Shown here: positions 1-10,955 of the stretch, piece after piece
Position numbering within the stretch: the stretch's first letter is position 1
Layout of the letters: each line of letters opens with the position of its first letter
Origin: Hydractinia symbiolongicarpus
Lineage: Eukaryota > Cnidaria > Hydrozoa > Anthoathecata > Hydractiniidae
Reading direction: 5' to 3'
Length of the DNA: 64,000 bases
NCBI RefSeq assembly: GCF_029227915.1
Contig: NC_079887.1
Coordinates: 2,170,001-2,234,000, forward strand
Program-made: the position numbers and the translations under genes
Notes under the pieces: model-generated
The model's database searches: none
The model's input: only the letters and a program-made list of their open reading frames with translations
Told to the model about the DNA's origin: nothing

Positions 1-1
1 T

Positions 2-23
2 TCAAAAATGTTTTCATTTTTGA
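2..23. repeat. Intra-monomer inverted repeat (hairpin), first example
   Basis: TCAAAAATG (2-10), loop TTTT (11-14) and CATTTTTGA (15-23) form a perfect 9-bp inverted repeat with a 4-base loop. It recurs at monomer positions 17-38 in units with the TTTC start. Units with the TTTTTAAAAATG start carry C-to-T in the first arm, which would still allow a G-U pair in a + strand RNA. Units with CAATTTT, AAAACTG, CAGAAATG or GAAAAATGTTTCC have one or more broken pairs, so the stem is common but not strictly kept. Confidence 0.85.
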
Positions 24-391
24 TGAGACGCTGAATAAAGGAAGTTTAATCGCCCTCAAACGAAAATCCGCGATTTCCCGTAAATCCCGGACTCGGCCCG
101 TATAGTCCAAAGTATACAAAGAAATTACCCAGGGAGTAAACTCATTTTCCGAACGAATTTTTAAATTATTTTCTCACCACTACAACGCATGAGACTTGTA
201 GTTTTTAAAAATGTTTTCATTTTTTGATGAGACGCTGAATAAAAGAAGTTTAATCGCCGGCAAACGAAAACCCGCCATTCCCGTAAACCCCGGACTCGGC
301 CCGTATAGTCAAAAGTATACAAAGAAAGTACCCAGGGAGTAAATTCATTTTCCGAACGATTTTTTAAATTATTTTTTTACCACTAAAACGC

Positions 392-594
392 ATGAGACTT
401 GTAGTTTTCAAGAATGTTTTCATTTCTGATGAGACGCTGAATAAAGGAAGTTTAATCGCCGGCAAACGAAAATCCGCGATTTCCCGTAAATCCCGGACTC
501 GGCCCGTATAGTCCAAAGTATACAAAGAAAGTACCCAGGGAGTAAACTCATTTCCCGAACGATTTTTTAAATTATTTTTTCACCACTAAAACGC
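392..594 (+). repeat. Representative full 203-bp monomer
   Basis: This is a typical full-length unit, useful as a reference for the numbering used here. It has the TTTC form of the 5' hairpin, the GCCGGC block, the 'GTCCAAAG' form of the middle segment, and the tail ending in CACTAAAACGC. Neighbouring units at 189, 595 and 798 have the same length but differ at scattered sites. The middle sites (GTCCAAAG, GTCAAAAG or GTCGAATG) and the tail sites (ATTTTTTCACCACTAAAACG, TTATTTCACCACTAAAACCC, TTTTCTCACCACTACAACGC) separate the variant classes best. Confidence 0.95.
506..523. repeat. Second short dyad, GTATA / TATAC
   Basis: GTATA (506-510), eight bases and TATAC (519-523) form a small inverted repeat at monomer positions ~115-132. 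The second arm lies inside the palindrome GTATAC. This is the segment altered in the short monomer class, where 11 bases including the second arm are missing. No function can be assigned. Confidence 0.6.
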
Positions 595-861
595 ATGAGA
601 CTTGTAGTTTTCAGAAATGTTTTCATTTTTGATGAGACGCTTAATGAAAGTGGTTTTATCGCCGGCAAACGAAAACCCGCGATTTCCCGTAAAACCCGGA
701 CTTGGCCCGTATAGTCGAATGTATACAAAGAAAGTACCCAGGGAGTAAACTCATTTCCAGAACGATTTTTTAAATTATTTTTTCACCACTAAAACGCATG
801 AGACTTGTAGTTTTTAAAAATGTTTTCATTTTTGATGAGACGCTGAATGAAAGAAGTTTAA

Positions 862-2468
862 TTGCCGGCAAACGAAAACCTGCGATTTCCCGTAAATCCC
901 GGACTCGGCCCGTATTGTCAAAAGTATACAAAGAAAGTACCTAGGGTGTAAACTCATTTCCCGAACTATTTTTTAAATTATTATTTCACCACTAAAGCCC
1001 ATGAGACTTGTAGTTTTTTAAAAATGTTTCCATTTTTGATGAGACGCTGAATAAAAGAAGTTTAATCGCCGGCAAACGAAAACCCGCGACTTCCCGTAAA
1101 TCCCGGACTCGGCCCGTATAGTCAAAAGTATACAAAGAAAGTACCCAGGGAGTAAACTCATTTCCCGAACGATTTTTTAAATTATATTTTCACCACTAAA
1201 ACGTATGAGACTTGTAGTTTTCAAAAATGTTTTCATTTTTGATGAGACGCTGAATGAAAGAAGTTTAATCGCCGGCGAACGAAAACCTGCGATTTCCCGT
1301 AAATCCCGGACTTGGCCCGTATAGCCAAAAGTATACAAAGAAAGTACCCAGGGTGTAAACTCACTTCCCGAACGATTTTTTAAATTATTATTTCACCACT
1401 AAAGCCCATGAGACTTGTAGTTTTTAAAAATGTTTTCATTTTTGATGAGACGCTGAATAAAAGAAGTTTAATCGCCGGCAAACGAAAAACTGCGATTTCC
1501 CGTAAATCCCGGACTCAGCCCGTATAGTAAAGAAAGTACCCGGGATGTAAACTCATTTCCCGAACGATTTTTTAAATTATTATTTCACTACTAAAACCCA
1601 TGAGACTTATAGTTTTTAAAAAGGTTTTCATTTTTGATAAGACGCTGAATAAAAAAAGTTTAATTGCCGGCAAACGAAAACCTGCGATTTCCCGTAAATC
1701 CCGGACTCGGCCCGTATTGTCAAAAGTATACAAAGAAAGTACCTAGGGTGTAAACTCATTTCCCGAACTATTTTTTAAATTATTATTTCACCACTAAAGC
1801 CCATGAGACTTGTAGTTTTTTAAAAATGTTTCCATTTTTGATGAGACGCTGAATAAAAGAAGTTTAATCGCCGGCAAACGAAAACCCGCGACTTCCCGTA
1901 AATCCCGGACTCGGCCCGTATAGTCAAAAGTATACAAAGAAAGTACCCAGGGAGTAAACTCATTTCCCGAACGATTTTTTAAATTATATTTTCACCACTA
2001 AAACGTATGAGACTTGTAGTTTTCAAAAATGTTTTCATTTTTGATGAGACGCTGAATGAAAGAAGTTTAATCGCCGGCGAACGAAAACCTGCGATTTCCC
2101 GTAAATCCCGGACTTGGCCCGTATAGCCAAAAGTATACAAAGAAAGTACCCAGGGTGTAAACTCACTTCCCGAACGATTTTTTAAATTATTATTTCACCA
2201 CTAAAGCCCATGAGACTTGTAGTTTTTAAAAATGTTTTCATTTTTGATGAGACGCTGAATAAAAGAAGTTTAATCGCCGGCAAACGAAAAACTGCGATTT
2301 CCCGTAAATCCCGGACTCAGCCCGTATAGTAAAGAAAGTACCCGGGATGTAAACTCATTTCCCGAACGATTTTTTAAATTATTATTTCACTACTAAAACC
2401 CATGAGACTTATAGTTTTTAAAAAGGTTTTCATTTTTGATAAGACGCTGAATAAAAAAAGTTTAATCG
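862..2468 (+). repeat. Tandem duplication of an 802-bp tetramer
   Basis: Starts at 1001, 1205, 1408 and 1600 recur at 1803, 2007, 2210 and 2402 (offset 802). The length pattern 204-203-192 is kept in both copies. Shared private variants include TTTTTTAAAAATGTTTCC at the unit start, ACGTATGAG, GCGAACG and GATAAGACG. The break lies near monomer position 60-70: the unit at 1600 switches there to the sequence of the unit at 798 (TTTAATTGCC, GTATTGTC), while the unit at 2402 continues differently. Confidence 0.93.
1408..1599 (+). repeat. Short (192-bp) monomer class, first example
   Basis: The middle reads GTATAGTAAAGAAAG where full units read GTATAGT, then CAAAAGTATAC, then AAAGAAAG. Eleven bases are missing, including one arm of the GTATA/TATAC dyad. 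The class also carries CCCGGGATG in place of CCCAGGGAG. I count 45 members (191-193 bp), from 1408 to 56720, and none after that. All share the same deletion and linked changes, so it is one old event that spread. Confidence 0.95.
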
Positions 2469-3815
2469 CCGGCAAACGAAAACCCGCCATTTCCCGTAAA
2501 CCCCGGACTCGGCCCGTATGGTCAAAAGTATACAAAGAAATTACCCAGGGAGTAAACTCATTTTCCGAACGAATTTTTAAATTATTTTCTCACCACTACA
2601 ACGCATGAGACTTGTAGTTTTTAAAAATGTTTTCATTTTTTGATGAGACGCTGAATAAAAGAAGTTTAATCGCCGGCAAACGAAAACCCGCCATTTCCCG
2701 TAAACCCCGGACTCGGCCCGTATAGTCAAAGGTATACAAAGAAATTACCCAGGGAGTAAACTCATTTTCCGAACGATTTTTTAAATTATTATTTCACCAC
2801 TAAAACCCATGAGACTTATAGTTTTTAAAAATGTTTTCATTTTTGATGAGACGCTGAATAAAAGAAGTTTAATCACCGGCAAACAAAAACCCGCCATTTC
2901 CCGTAAACCCCGGACTCGGCCCGTATAGTCAAAAGTATACAAAGAAATTACCCAGGGAGTAAACTCATTTTCCGAACGAATTTTTAAATTATTTTCTCAC
3001 CACTACAACGCATGAGACTTGTAGTTTTTAAAAATGTTTTCATTTTTTAATGAGACGCTGAATAAAAGAAGTTTAATCGCCGGCAAACGAAAACCCGCCA
3101 TTTCCCGTAAACCCCGGACTCGGCCCGTATAGTCAAAAGTATACAAAGAAAGTACCCAGGGAGTAAACTCATTTTACGTACGATTTTTTAAATTATTTTT
3201 TCACCACTACAACGCATGAGACTTGTAGTTTTCAAAAATGTTTTCATTTTTGATGAGACGCTGAATAAAGGAAGTTTAATCGCCCTCAAACGAAAACCCG
3301 CCATTTCCCGTAAACCCCGGACTCGGCCCGTATGGTCAAAAGTATACAAAGAAATTACCCAGGGAGTAAACTCATTTTCCGAACGAATTTTTAAATTATT
3401 TTCTCACCACTACAACGCATGAGACTTGTAGTTTTTAAAAATGTTTTCATTTTTTGATGAGACGCTGAATAAAAGAAGTTTAATCGCCGGCAAACGAAAA
3501 CCTGCCATTTCCCGTAAATCCCGGACTCGGCCCGTATAGTAAAGAAAGTACCCGGGATGTAAACTCATTTCCCGAACGATTTTTTAAATTATTATTTCAC
3601 CACTAAAACCCATGAGACTTGTAGTTTTTAAAAATGTTTTCATTTTTTGATGAGACGCTGAATAAAAGAAGTTTAATCGCCGGAAAACGAAAACCCGCCA
3701 TTTCCCGTAAACCCCGGACTCGGCCCGTATAGTCAAAAGTATACAAAGAAAGTACCCAGGGAGTAAACTCATTTTACGTACGATTTTTTAAATTATTTTT
3801 TCACCACTACAACGC
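2469..3815 (+). repeat. Mixed monomers with six-T variants
   Basis: Units start at 2605, 2809, 3012, 3216, 3419 and 3612. Several carry six Ts before GATGAG (204 bp), and the unit at 3419 combines this with the 11-bp deletion (193 bp). Units at 3012 and 3612 share the rare ACGTACG, and the units that follow each (3216, 3816) share the CCCTCAAACG block. This suggests a partial ~600-bp duplication. Open frames here simply follow the repeat. Confidence 0.85.
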
Positions 3816-6800
3816 ATGAGACTTGTAGTTTTCAAAAAAGTTTTCATTTTTGATGAGACGCTGAATAAAGGAAGTTTAATCGCCCTCAAACGAAAATCCG
3901 CGATTTCCCGTAAATCCCGGACTCGGCCCGTATAGTCCAAAGTATACAAAGAAAGTACCCAGGGAGTAAACTCATTTCCGGAACGATTTTTTAAATTATT
4001 TTTTCACCACTAAAACGAATGAGACTTGTAGTTTTCAAAAATGTTTTCAATTTTGATGAGACGCTGAATAAAAGAAGTTTAATCGCCGGCAAACGAAAAC
4101 CTGCGATTTCCCGTAAATCCCGGACTCGGCCCGTATAGTAAAGAAAGTACCCGGGATGTAAACTCATTTCCCGAACGATTTTTTAAATTATTATTTCACT
4201 ACTAAAACCCATGAGACTTATAGTTTTTAAAAATGTTTTCATTTTTGATGAGACGCTGAATAAAAGAAGTTTAATCGCCGGCAAACGAAAACCCGCCATT
4301 TCCCGTAAACCCCGGACTCGGCCCGTATAGTCAAAAGTATACAAAGAAATTACCCAGGGAGTAAACTCATTTTCCGAACGATTTTTTAAATTATTATTTC
4401 ACCACTAAAACCCATGAGACTTGTAGTTTTTAAAAATGTTTTCATTTTTTGATGAGACGCTGAATAAAAGAAGTTTAATCGCCGGAAAACGAAAACCTGC
4501 CATTTCCCGTAAACCCCGGACTCGGCCCGTATAGTCAAAAATATACAAAGAAATTACCCAGGGAGTAAACTCATTTTCCGAACGATTTTTTAAATTATTA
4601 TTTCACCACTAAAACCCATGAGACTTATAGTTTTTAAAAATGTTTTCATTTTTGATGAGGCGCTGAATAAAAGAAGTTTAATCGCCGGCAAACGAAAACC
4701 CGCCATTTCCTGTAAACCCCGGACTCGGCCCGTATAGTCAAAAGTTTACAAAGAAAATACCCAGGGAGTAAACTCATTTTCCGAACGAATTTTTAAATCA
4801 TTTTCTCACCACTACAACGCATGAGACTTGTAGTTTTTAAAAATGTTTTCATTTTTTGATGAGACGCTGAATAAAAGAAGTTTAATCGCCGGCAAACGAA
4901 AACCCGCCATTTCCCGTAAACCCCGGACTCGGCCTGTATAGTCAAAAGTATACAAAGAAAGTACCCAGGGAGTAAACTCATTTTCCGAACGATTTTTTAA
5001 ATTATTTTTTCACCACTACAACGCATGAGACTTGTAGTTTTCAAAAATGTTTTCATTTTTGATGAGACGCTGAATAAAGGAAGTTTAATCGCCCTCAAAC
5101 GAAAATCCGCGATTTTCCGTAAATCCCGGACTCGGCCCGTATAGTCCAAAGTATACAAAGAAAGTACCCAGGGAGTAAACTTATTTCCCGAACGATTTTT
5201 TAAATTATTTTTTCACCACTAAAACGAATGAGACTTGTAGTTTTCAAAAATGTTTTCAATTTTGGTGAGACGCTGAATAAAAGAAGTTTAATCGCCGGCA
5301 AACGAAAACCTGCGATTTTCCGTAAATCCTGGACTCGGCCCGTATAGTAAAGAAAGTACCCGGGATGTAAACTCATTTCCCGAACGATTTTTTAAATTAT
5401 TATTTCACTACTAAAACCCATGAGACTTATAGTTTTTAAAAATGTTTTCATTTTTGATGAGACGCTGAATAAAAGAAGTTTAATCTCCGGCAAACGAAAA
5501 CCCGCCATTTCCCGTAAACCCCGGACTCGGCCCGTATAGTCAAAAGTATACAAAGAAATTACCCAGGGAGTAAACTCATTTTCCGAACGATTTTTTGAAT
5601 TATTATTTCACCACTAAAACCCATGAGACTTATAGTTTTTAAAAATGTTTTCATTTTTGATGAGACGCTGAATAAAAGAAGTTTAATCGCCGGCAAACGA
5701 AAACCCTCCATTTCCCGTAAACCCCGGACTCGGCCCGTATAGTCAAAAGTATACAAAGAAATTACCCAGGGAGTAAACTCATTTTCCGAACGAATTTTTA
5801 AATTATTTTCTCACTACTACAACGCATGAGACTTGTAGTTTTTAAAAATGTTTTCATTTTTTGATGAGACGCTGAATAAAAGAAGTTTAATCGCCGGCAA
5901 ACGAAAACCTGCCATTTCCCGTAAACCCCGGACTCGGCCCGTATAGTCAAAAGTATACAAAGAAATTACCCAGGGAGTAAACTCATTTTCCGAACGATTT
6001 TTTAAATTATTATTTCACCACTAAAACCCATGAGACTTATAGTTTTTAAAAATGTTTTCATTTTTGATGAGGCGCTGAATAAAAGAAGTTTAATCGCCGG
6101 CAAACGAAAACCCGCCATTTCCTGAAAACCCCGGACTCGGCCCGTATAGTCAAAAGTATACAAAGAAAATACTCAGGGAGTAAACTCATTTTCCAAACAA
6201 ATTTTTAAATCATTTTCTCACCACTACAACGCATGAGACTTGTAGTTTTTAAAAATGTTTTCATTTTTTGATGAGACGCTGAATAAAAGAAGTTTAATCG
6301 CCGGCAAACGAAAACCCGCCATTTCCCGTAAACCCCGGACTCGGCCCGTATAGTCAAAAGTATACAAAGAAAGTACCCAGGGAGTAAACTCATTTTCCGA
6401 ACGATTTTTTAAATTATTTTTTCACCACTACAACGCATGAGACTTGTAGTTTTCAAAAATGTTTTCATTTTTGATGAGACGCTGAATAAAGGAAGTTTAA
6501 TCGCCCTCAAACGAAAATCCGCCATTTCCCGTAAACCCCGGACTCGGCCCGTATAGTCAAAAGTATACAAAGAAAGTACCCAGGGAGTAAACTCATTTTC
6601 CGAACGATTTTTTAAATTATTTTTTCACCACTACAACGCATGAGACTTGTAGTTTTCAAAAATGTTTTCACTTTTGATGAGACGATGAATAAAGGAAGTT
6701 TAATCGCCCTCAAACGAAAATCCGTGATTTCCCGTAAATCCCGGACTCGGCCCGTATAGTCCAAAGTATACAAAGAAAGTACCCAGGGAGTAAACTCATT

Positions 6801-7119
6801 TCCCGAACGATTTTTTAAATTATTTTTTCACCAGTAAAACGAATGAGACTTGTAGTTTTCAAAAATGTTTTCAATTTTGATGAGACGCTGAATAAAAGAA
6901 GTTTAATCGCCGGCAAACGAAAACCTGCGATTTCCCGTAAATCCCGGACTCGGCCCGTATAGTAAAGAAAGTACCCGGGATGTAAACTCATTTCCCGAAC
7001 GATTTTTTAAATTATTATTTCACTACTAAAACCCATGAGACTTATAGTTTTTAAAAATGTTTTCATTTTTGATGAGACGCTGAATAAAAGAAGTTTAATC
7101 GCCGGCAAACGAAAACCCG
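3816..7119 (+). repeat. Hexamer/heptamer HOR of ~1.2-1.4 kb
   Basis: The order of variants beginning with a CCCTCAAACG unit at 3816 (starts 3816, 4019, 4211, 4414, 4618, 4821) recurs from 5025 (5025, 5228, 5420, 5623, 5826, 6030, 6233) and begins again at 6437. The first repeat spacing is 1,209 bp and the second 1,412 bp, so one copy has an extra monomer. Markers are the short units with CAATTTT at 4019, 5228 and 6843, and the GAGGCGCTG units at 4618 and 6030. Confidence 0.85.
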
Positions 7120-10100
7120 CCATTTCCCGTAAACCCCGGACTCGGCCCGTATAGTCAAAAGTATACAAAGAAATTACCCAGGGAGTAAACTCATTTTTCG
7201 AACGATTTTTTAAATTATTATTTCACCACTAAAACCCATGAGACTTATAGTTTTTAAAACTGTTTTCATTTTTGATGAGACGCTGAATAAAAGAAGTTTA
7301 ATCGCCGGCAAACGAAAACCCGCCATTTCCCGTAAACCCCGGACTCGGCCCGTATAGTCAAATGTATACAAAGAAATTACCCAGGGAGTAAACTCATTTT
7401 TCGAACGATTTTTTAAATTATTATTTCACCACTAAAACCCATGAGACTTGTAGTTTTCAAAAATGTTTTCATTTTCGATGAGACGCTGAATAAAGGAAGT
7501 TTAATCGCCCTCAAACGAAAATCCGCCATTTCCCGTAAACCCCGGACTCGGCCCGTATAGTCAAAAGTATACAAAGAAAGTACCCAGGGAGTAAACTCAT
7601 TTTCCGAACGATTTTTTAATTATTTTTTCACCACTACAACGCATGAGACTTGTAGTTTTCAAAAATGTTTTCACTTTTGATGAGACGATGAATAAAGGAA
7701 GTTTAATCGCCCTCAAACGAAAATCCGCGATTTCCCGTAAATCCCGGACTCGGCCCGTATAGTCCAAAGTATACAAAGAAAGTACCCAGGGAGTAAACTC
7801 ATTTCCCGAACGATTTTTTAAATTATTTTTTCACCAGTAAAACGAATGAGACTTGTAGTTTTCAAAAATGTTTTCAATTTTGATGAGACGCTGAATAAAA
7901 GAAGTTTAATCGCCGGCAAACGAAAACCTGCGATTTCCCGTAAATCCCGGACTCGGCCCGTATAGTAAAGAAAGTACCCGGGATGTAAACTCATTTCCCG
8001 AACGATTTTTTAAATTATTATTTCACTACTAAAACCCATGAGACTTATAGTTTTTAAAAATGTTTTCATTTTTGATGAGACGCTGAATAAAAGAAGTTTA
8101 ATCGCCGGCAAACGAAAACCCGCCATTTCCCGTAAACCCCGGACTCGGCCCGTATAGTCAAAAGTATACAAAGAAATTACCCAGGGAGTAAACTCATTTT
8201 TCGAACGATTTTTTAAATTATTATTTCACCACTAAAACCCATGAGACTTATAGTTTTTAAAACTGTTTTCATTTTTGATGAGACGCTGAATAAAAGAAGT
8301 TTAATCGCCGGCAAACGAAAACCCGCCATTTCCCGTAAACCCCGGACTCGGCCCGTATAGTCAAATGTATACAAAGAAATTACCCAGGGAGTAAACTCAT
8401 TTTTCGAACGATTTTTTAAATTATTATTTCACCACTAAAACCCATGAGACTTATAGTTTTTAAAACTGTTTTCATTTTTGATGAGACGCTGAATAAAAGA
8501 AGTTTAATCGCCGGCAAACGAAAACCTGCCATTTCCCGTAAACCCCGGACTCGGCCCGTATAGTCAAAAGTATACAAGGAAATTACCCAGGGAGTAAACT
8601 CATTTTCCGAACGATTTTTTAAATTATTATTTCACCACTAAAACCCATGAGACTTATAGTTTTTAAAAATGTTTTCATTTTTGATGAGGCACTGAATAAA
8701 AGAAGTTTAATCGCCGGCAAACGAAAACCCGCCATTTCCCGTAAACCCCGGACTCGGCCCGTATAGTCAAATGTATACAAAGAAATTACCCAGGGAGTAA
8801 ACTCATTTTTCGAACGATTTTTTAAATTATTATTTCACCACTAAAACCCATGAGACTTATAGTTTTTAAAACTGTTTTCATTTTTGATGAGACGCTGAAT
8901 AAAAGAAGTTTAATCGCCGGCAAACGAAAACCCGCCATTTCCCGTAAACCCCGGACTCGGCCCGTATAGTCAAATGTATACAAAGAAATTACCCAGGGAG
9001 TAAACTCATTTTCCGAACGAATTTTTAAATTATTTTCTCACCACTACAACGCATGAGACTTGTAGTTTTTAAAAATGTTTTCATTTTTTGATGAGACGCT
9101 GAATAAAAGAAGTTTAATCGCCGGCAAACGAAAACCTGCCATTTCCCGTAAACCCCGGACTCGGCCCGTATAGTCAAAAGTATACAAAGAAATTACCCAG
9201 GGAGTAAACTCATTTTCCGAACGATTTTTTAAATTATTATTTCACCACTAAAACCCATGAGACTTATAGTTTTTAAAAATGTTTTCATTTTTGATGAGGC
9301 GCTGAATAAAAGAAGTTTAATCGCCGGCAAACGAAAACCCGCCATTTCCCGTAAACCCCGGACTCGGCCCGTATAGTCAAAAGTATACAAAGAAAGTACC
9401 CAGGGAGTAAACTCATTTTCCGAACGATTTTTTAAATTATTATTTCACCACTAAAACCCATGAGACTTATAGTTTTTAAAAATGTTTTCATTTTTGATGA
9501 GCCGCTGAATAAAAGAAGTTTAATCGCCGGCAAACGAAAACCCGCCATTTCCTGTAAACCCCGGACTCGGCCCGTATAGTCAAAAGTATACAAAGAAAAT
9601 ACCCAGGGAGTAAACTCATTTTCCGAACGAATTTTTAAATCATTTTCTCACCACTACAACGCATGAGACTTGTAGTTTTTAAAAATGTTTTCATTTTTTG
9701 ATGAGACGCTGAATAAAAGAAGTTTAATCGCCGGCAAACGAAAACCTGCGATTTCCCGTAAATCCCGGACTCGGCCCGTATAGTAAAGAACGTACCCGGG
9801 ATGTAAACGCATTTCCCGAACGATTTCTTAAATTATTATTTCACTACTAAAACCCATGAGACTTATAGTTTTTAAAAATGTTTTCATTTTTGATGAGACG
9901 CTGAATAAAAGAAGTTTAATCGCCGGCAAACGAAAACCCGCCATTTCCCGTAAACCCCGGACTCGGCCCGTATAGTCAAAAGTATACAAAGAAATTACCC
10001 AGGGAGTAAACTCATTTTCCGAACGATTTTTTAAATTATTATTTCACCACTAAAGCCCATGACACTTATAGTTTTTAAAACTGTTTTCATTTTTGATGAG

Positions 10101-10955
10101 ACGCTGAATAAAAGAAGTTTAGTCGCCGGCAAACGAAAACCCGCCATTTCCCGTAAACCCCGGACTCGGCCAGTATAGTCAAAAGTATACAAAGAAATTA
10201 CCCAGGGAGTAAACTCATTTTCCGAACGAATTTTTAAATTATTTTCTCACCACTACAACGCATGAGACTTGTAGTTTTTAAAAATGTTTTCATTTTTTGA
10301 TGAGACGCTGAATAAAAGAAGTTTAATCGCCGGCAAACGAAAACCTGCCATTTCCCGTAAACCCCGGACTCGGCCCGTATAGTCAAAAGTATACAAGGAA
10401 ATTACCCAGGGAGTAAACTCATTTTCCGAACGATTTTTTAAATTATTATTTCACCACTAAAACCCATGAGACTTATAGTTTTTAAAAATGTTTTCATTTT
10501 TGATGAGGCACTGAATAAAAGAAGTTTAATCGCCGGCAAACGAAAACCCGCCATTTCCTGTAAACCCCGGACTCGGCCCGTATAGTCAAAAGTATACAAA
10601 GAAAATACCCAGGGAGTAAACTCATTTTCCGAACAAATTTTTAAATCATTTTCTCACCACTACAACGCATGAGACTTGTAGTTTTTAAAAATGTTTTCAT
10701 TTTTTGATGAGACGCTGAATAAAAGAAGTTTAATCGCCGGCAAACGAAAACCCGCCATTTCCCGTAAACCCCGGACTCGGCCCGTATAGTCAAAAGTATA
10801 CAAAGAAAGTACCCAGGGAGTAAACTCATTTTCCGAACGATTTTTTAAATTATTTTTTCACCACTACAACGCGTGAGACTTGTAGTTTTCAAAAATGTTT
10901 TCATTTTTGATGAGACGCTGAATAAAGGAAGTTTAATCGCCCTCAAACGAAAACC
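7120..10955 (+). repeat. ~3.84-kb HOR, copy 1
   Basis: Monomer starts from 7238 to 10669. The first part recurs about 3,838-3,839 bp downstream (7441 to 11279, 7643 to 11482, 7846 to 11685, 8038 to 11877). The later part recurs at 3,230 bp (9053 to 12283 through 10873 to 14103). The change of offset is 609 bp, equal to three monomers. This copy carries extra units around 8241-8850 of the AAAACTG / CAAATGTATAC type. An internal near-copy at 1,003 bp also exists (6640-7238 against 7643-8241). Confidence 0.88.

Larger units (their letters stand above)
1..861 (+). repeat. Left-edge monomers, no clear HOR
   Basis: Units start at 189, 392, 595 and 798, preceded by a partial unit missing its first 15 bases. 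All are about 203 bp. The unit at 595 is of the 'CTTAATGAAAG / GTCGAATG' class, which is otherwise mainly found after 41 kb and at 25443 and 26456. The partial first unit resembles the unit at 3216 in its CCCTCAAACG block. Confidence 0.9.

Noticed and set aside
36-81. Possible hammerhead ribozyme: TGATGAG followed by CGAAAAC in the right order in most monomers.
   Set aside because: Satellites can encode hammerheads, so I checked. The base before TGATGA is usually T, not the required C. The segment between the two boxes does not form a continuous stem II (only one closing pair, then mismatches), and no stem III with a UH cleavage site fits. A covariance-model search with the Rfam hammerhead families would settle it.
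392-594. CENP-B-box-like sequence on the reverse strand (TTTCGTTTGCCGGCG).
   Set aside because: Only the first bases resemble the box. The essential A and CGGG core positions are not met in the consensus unit.
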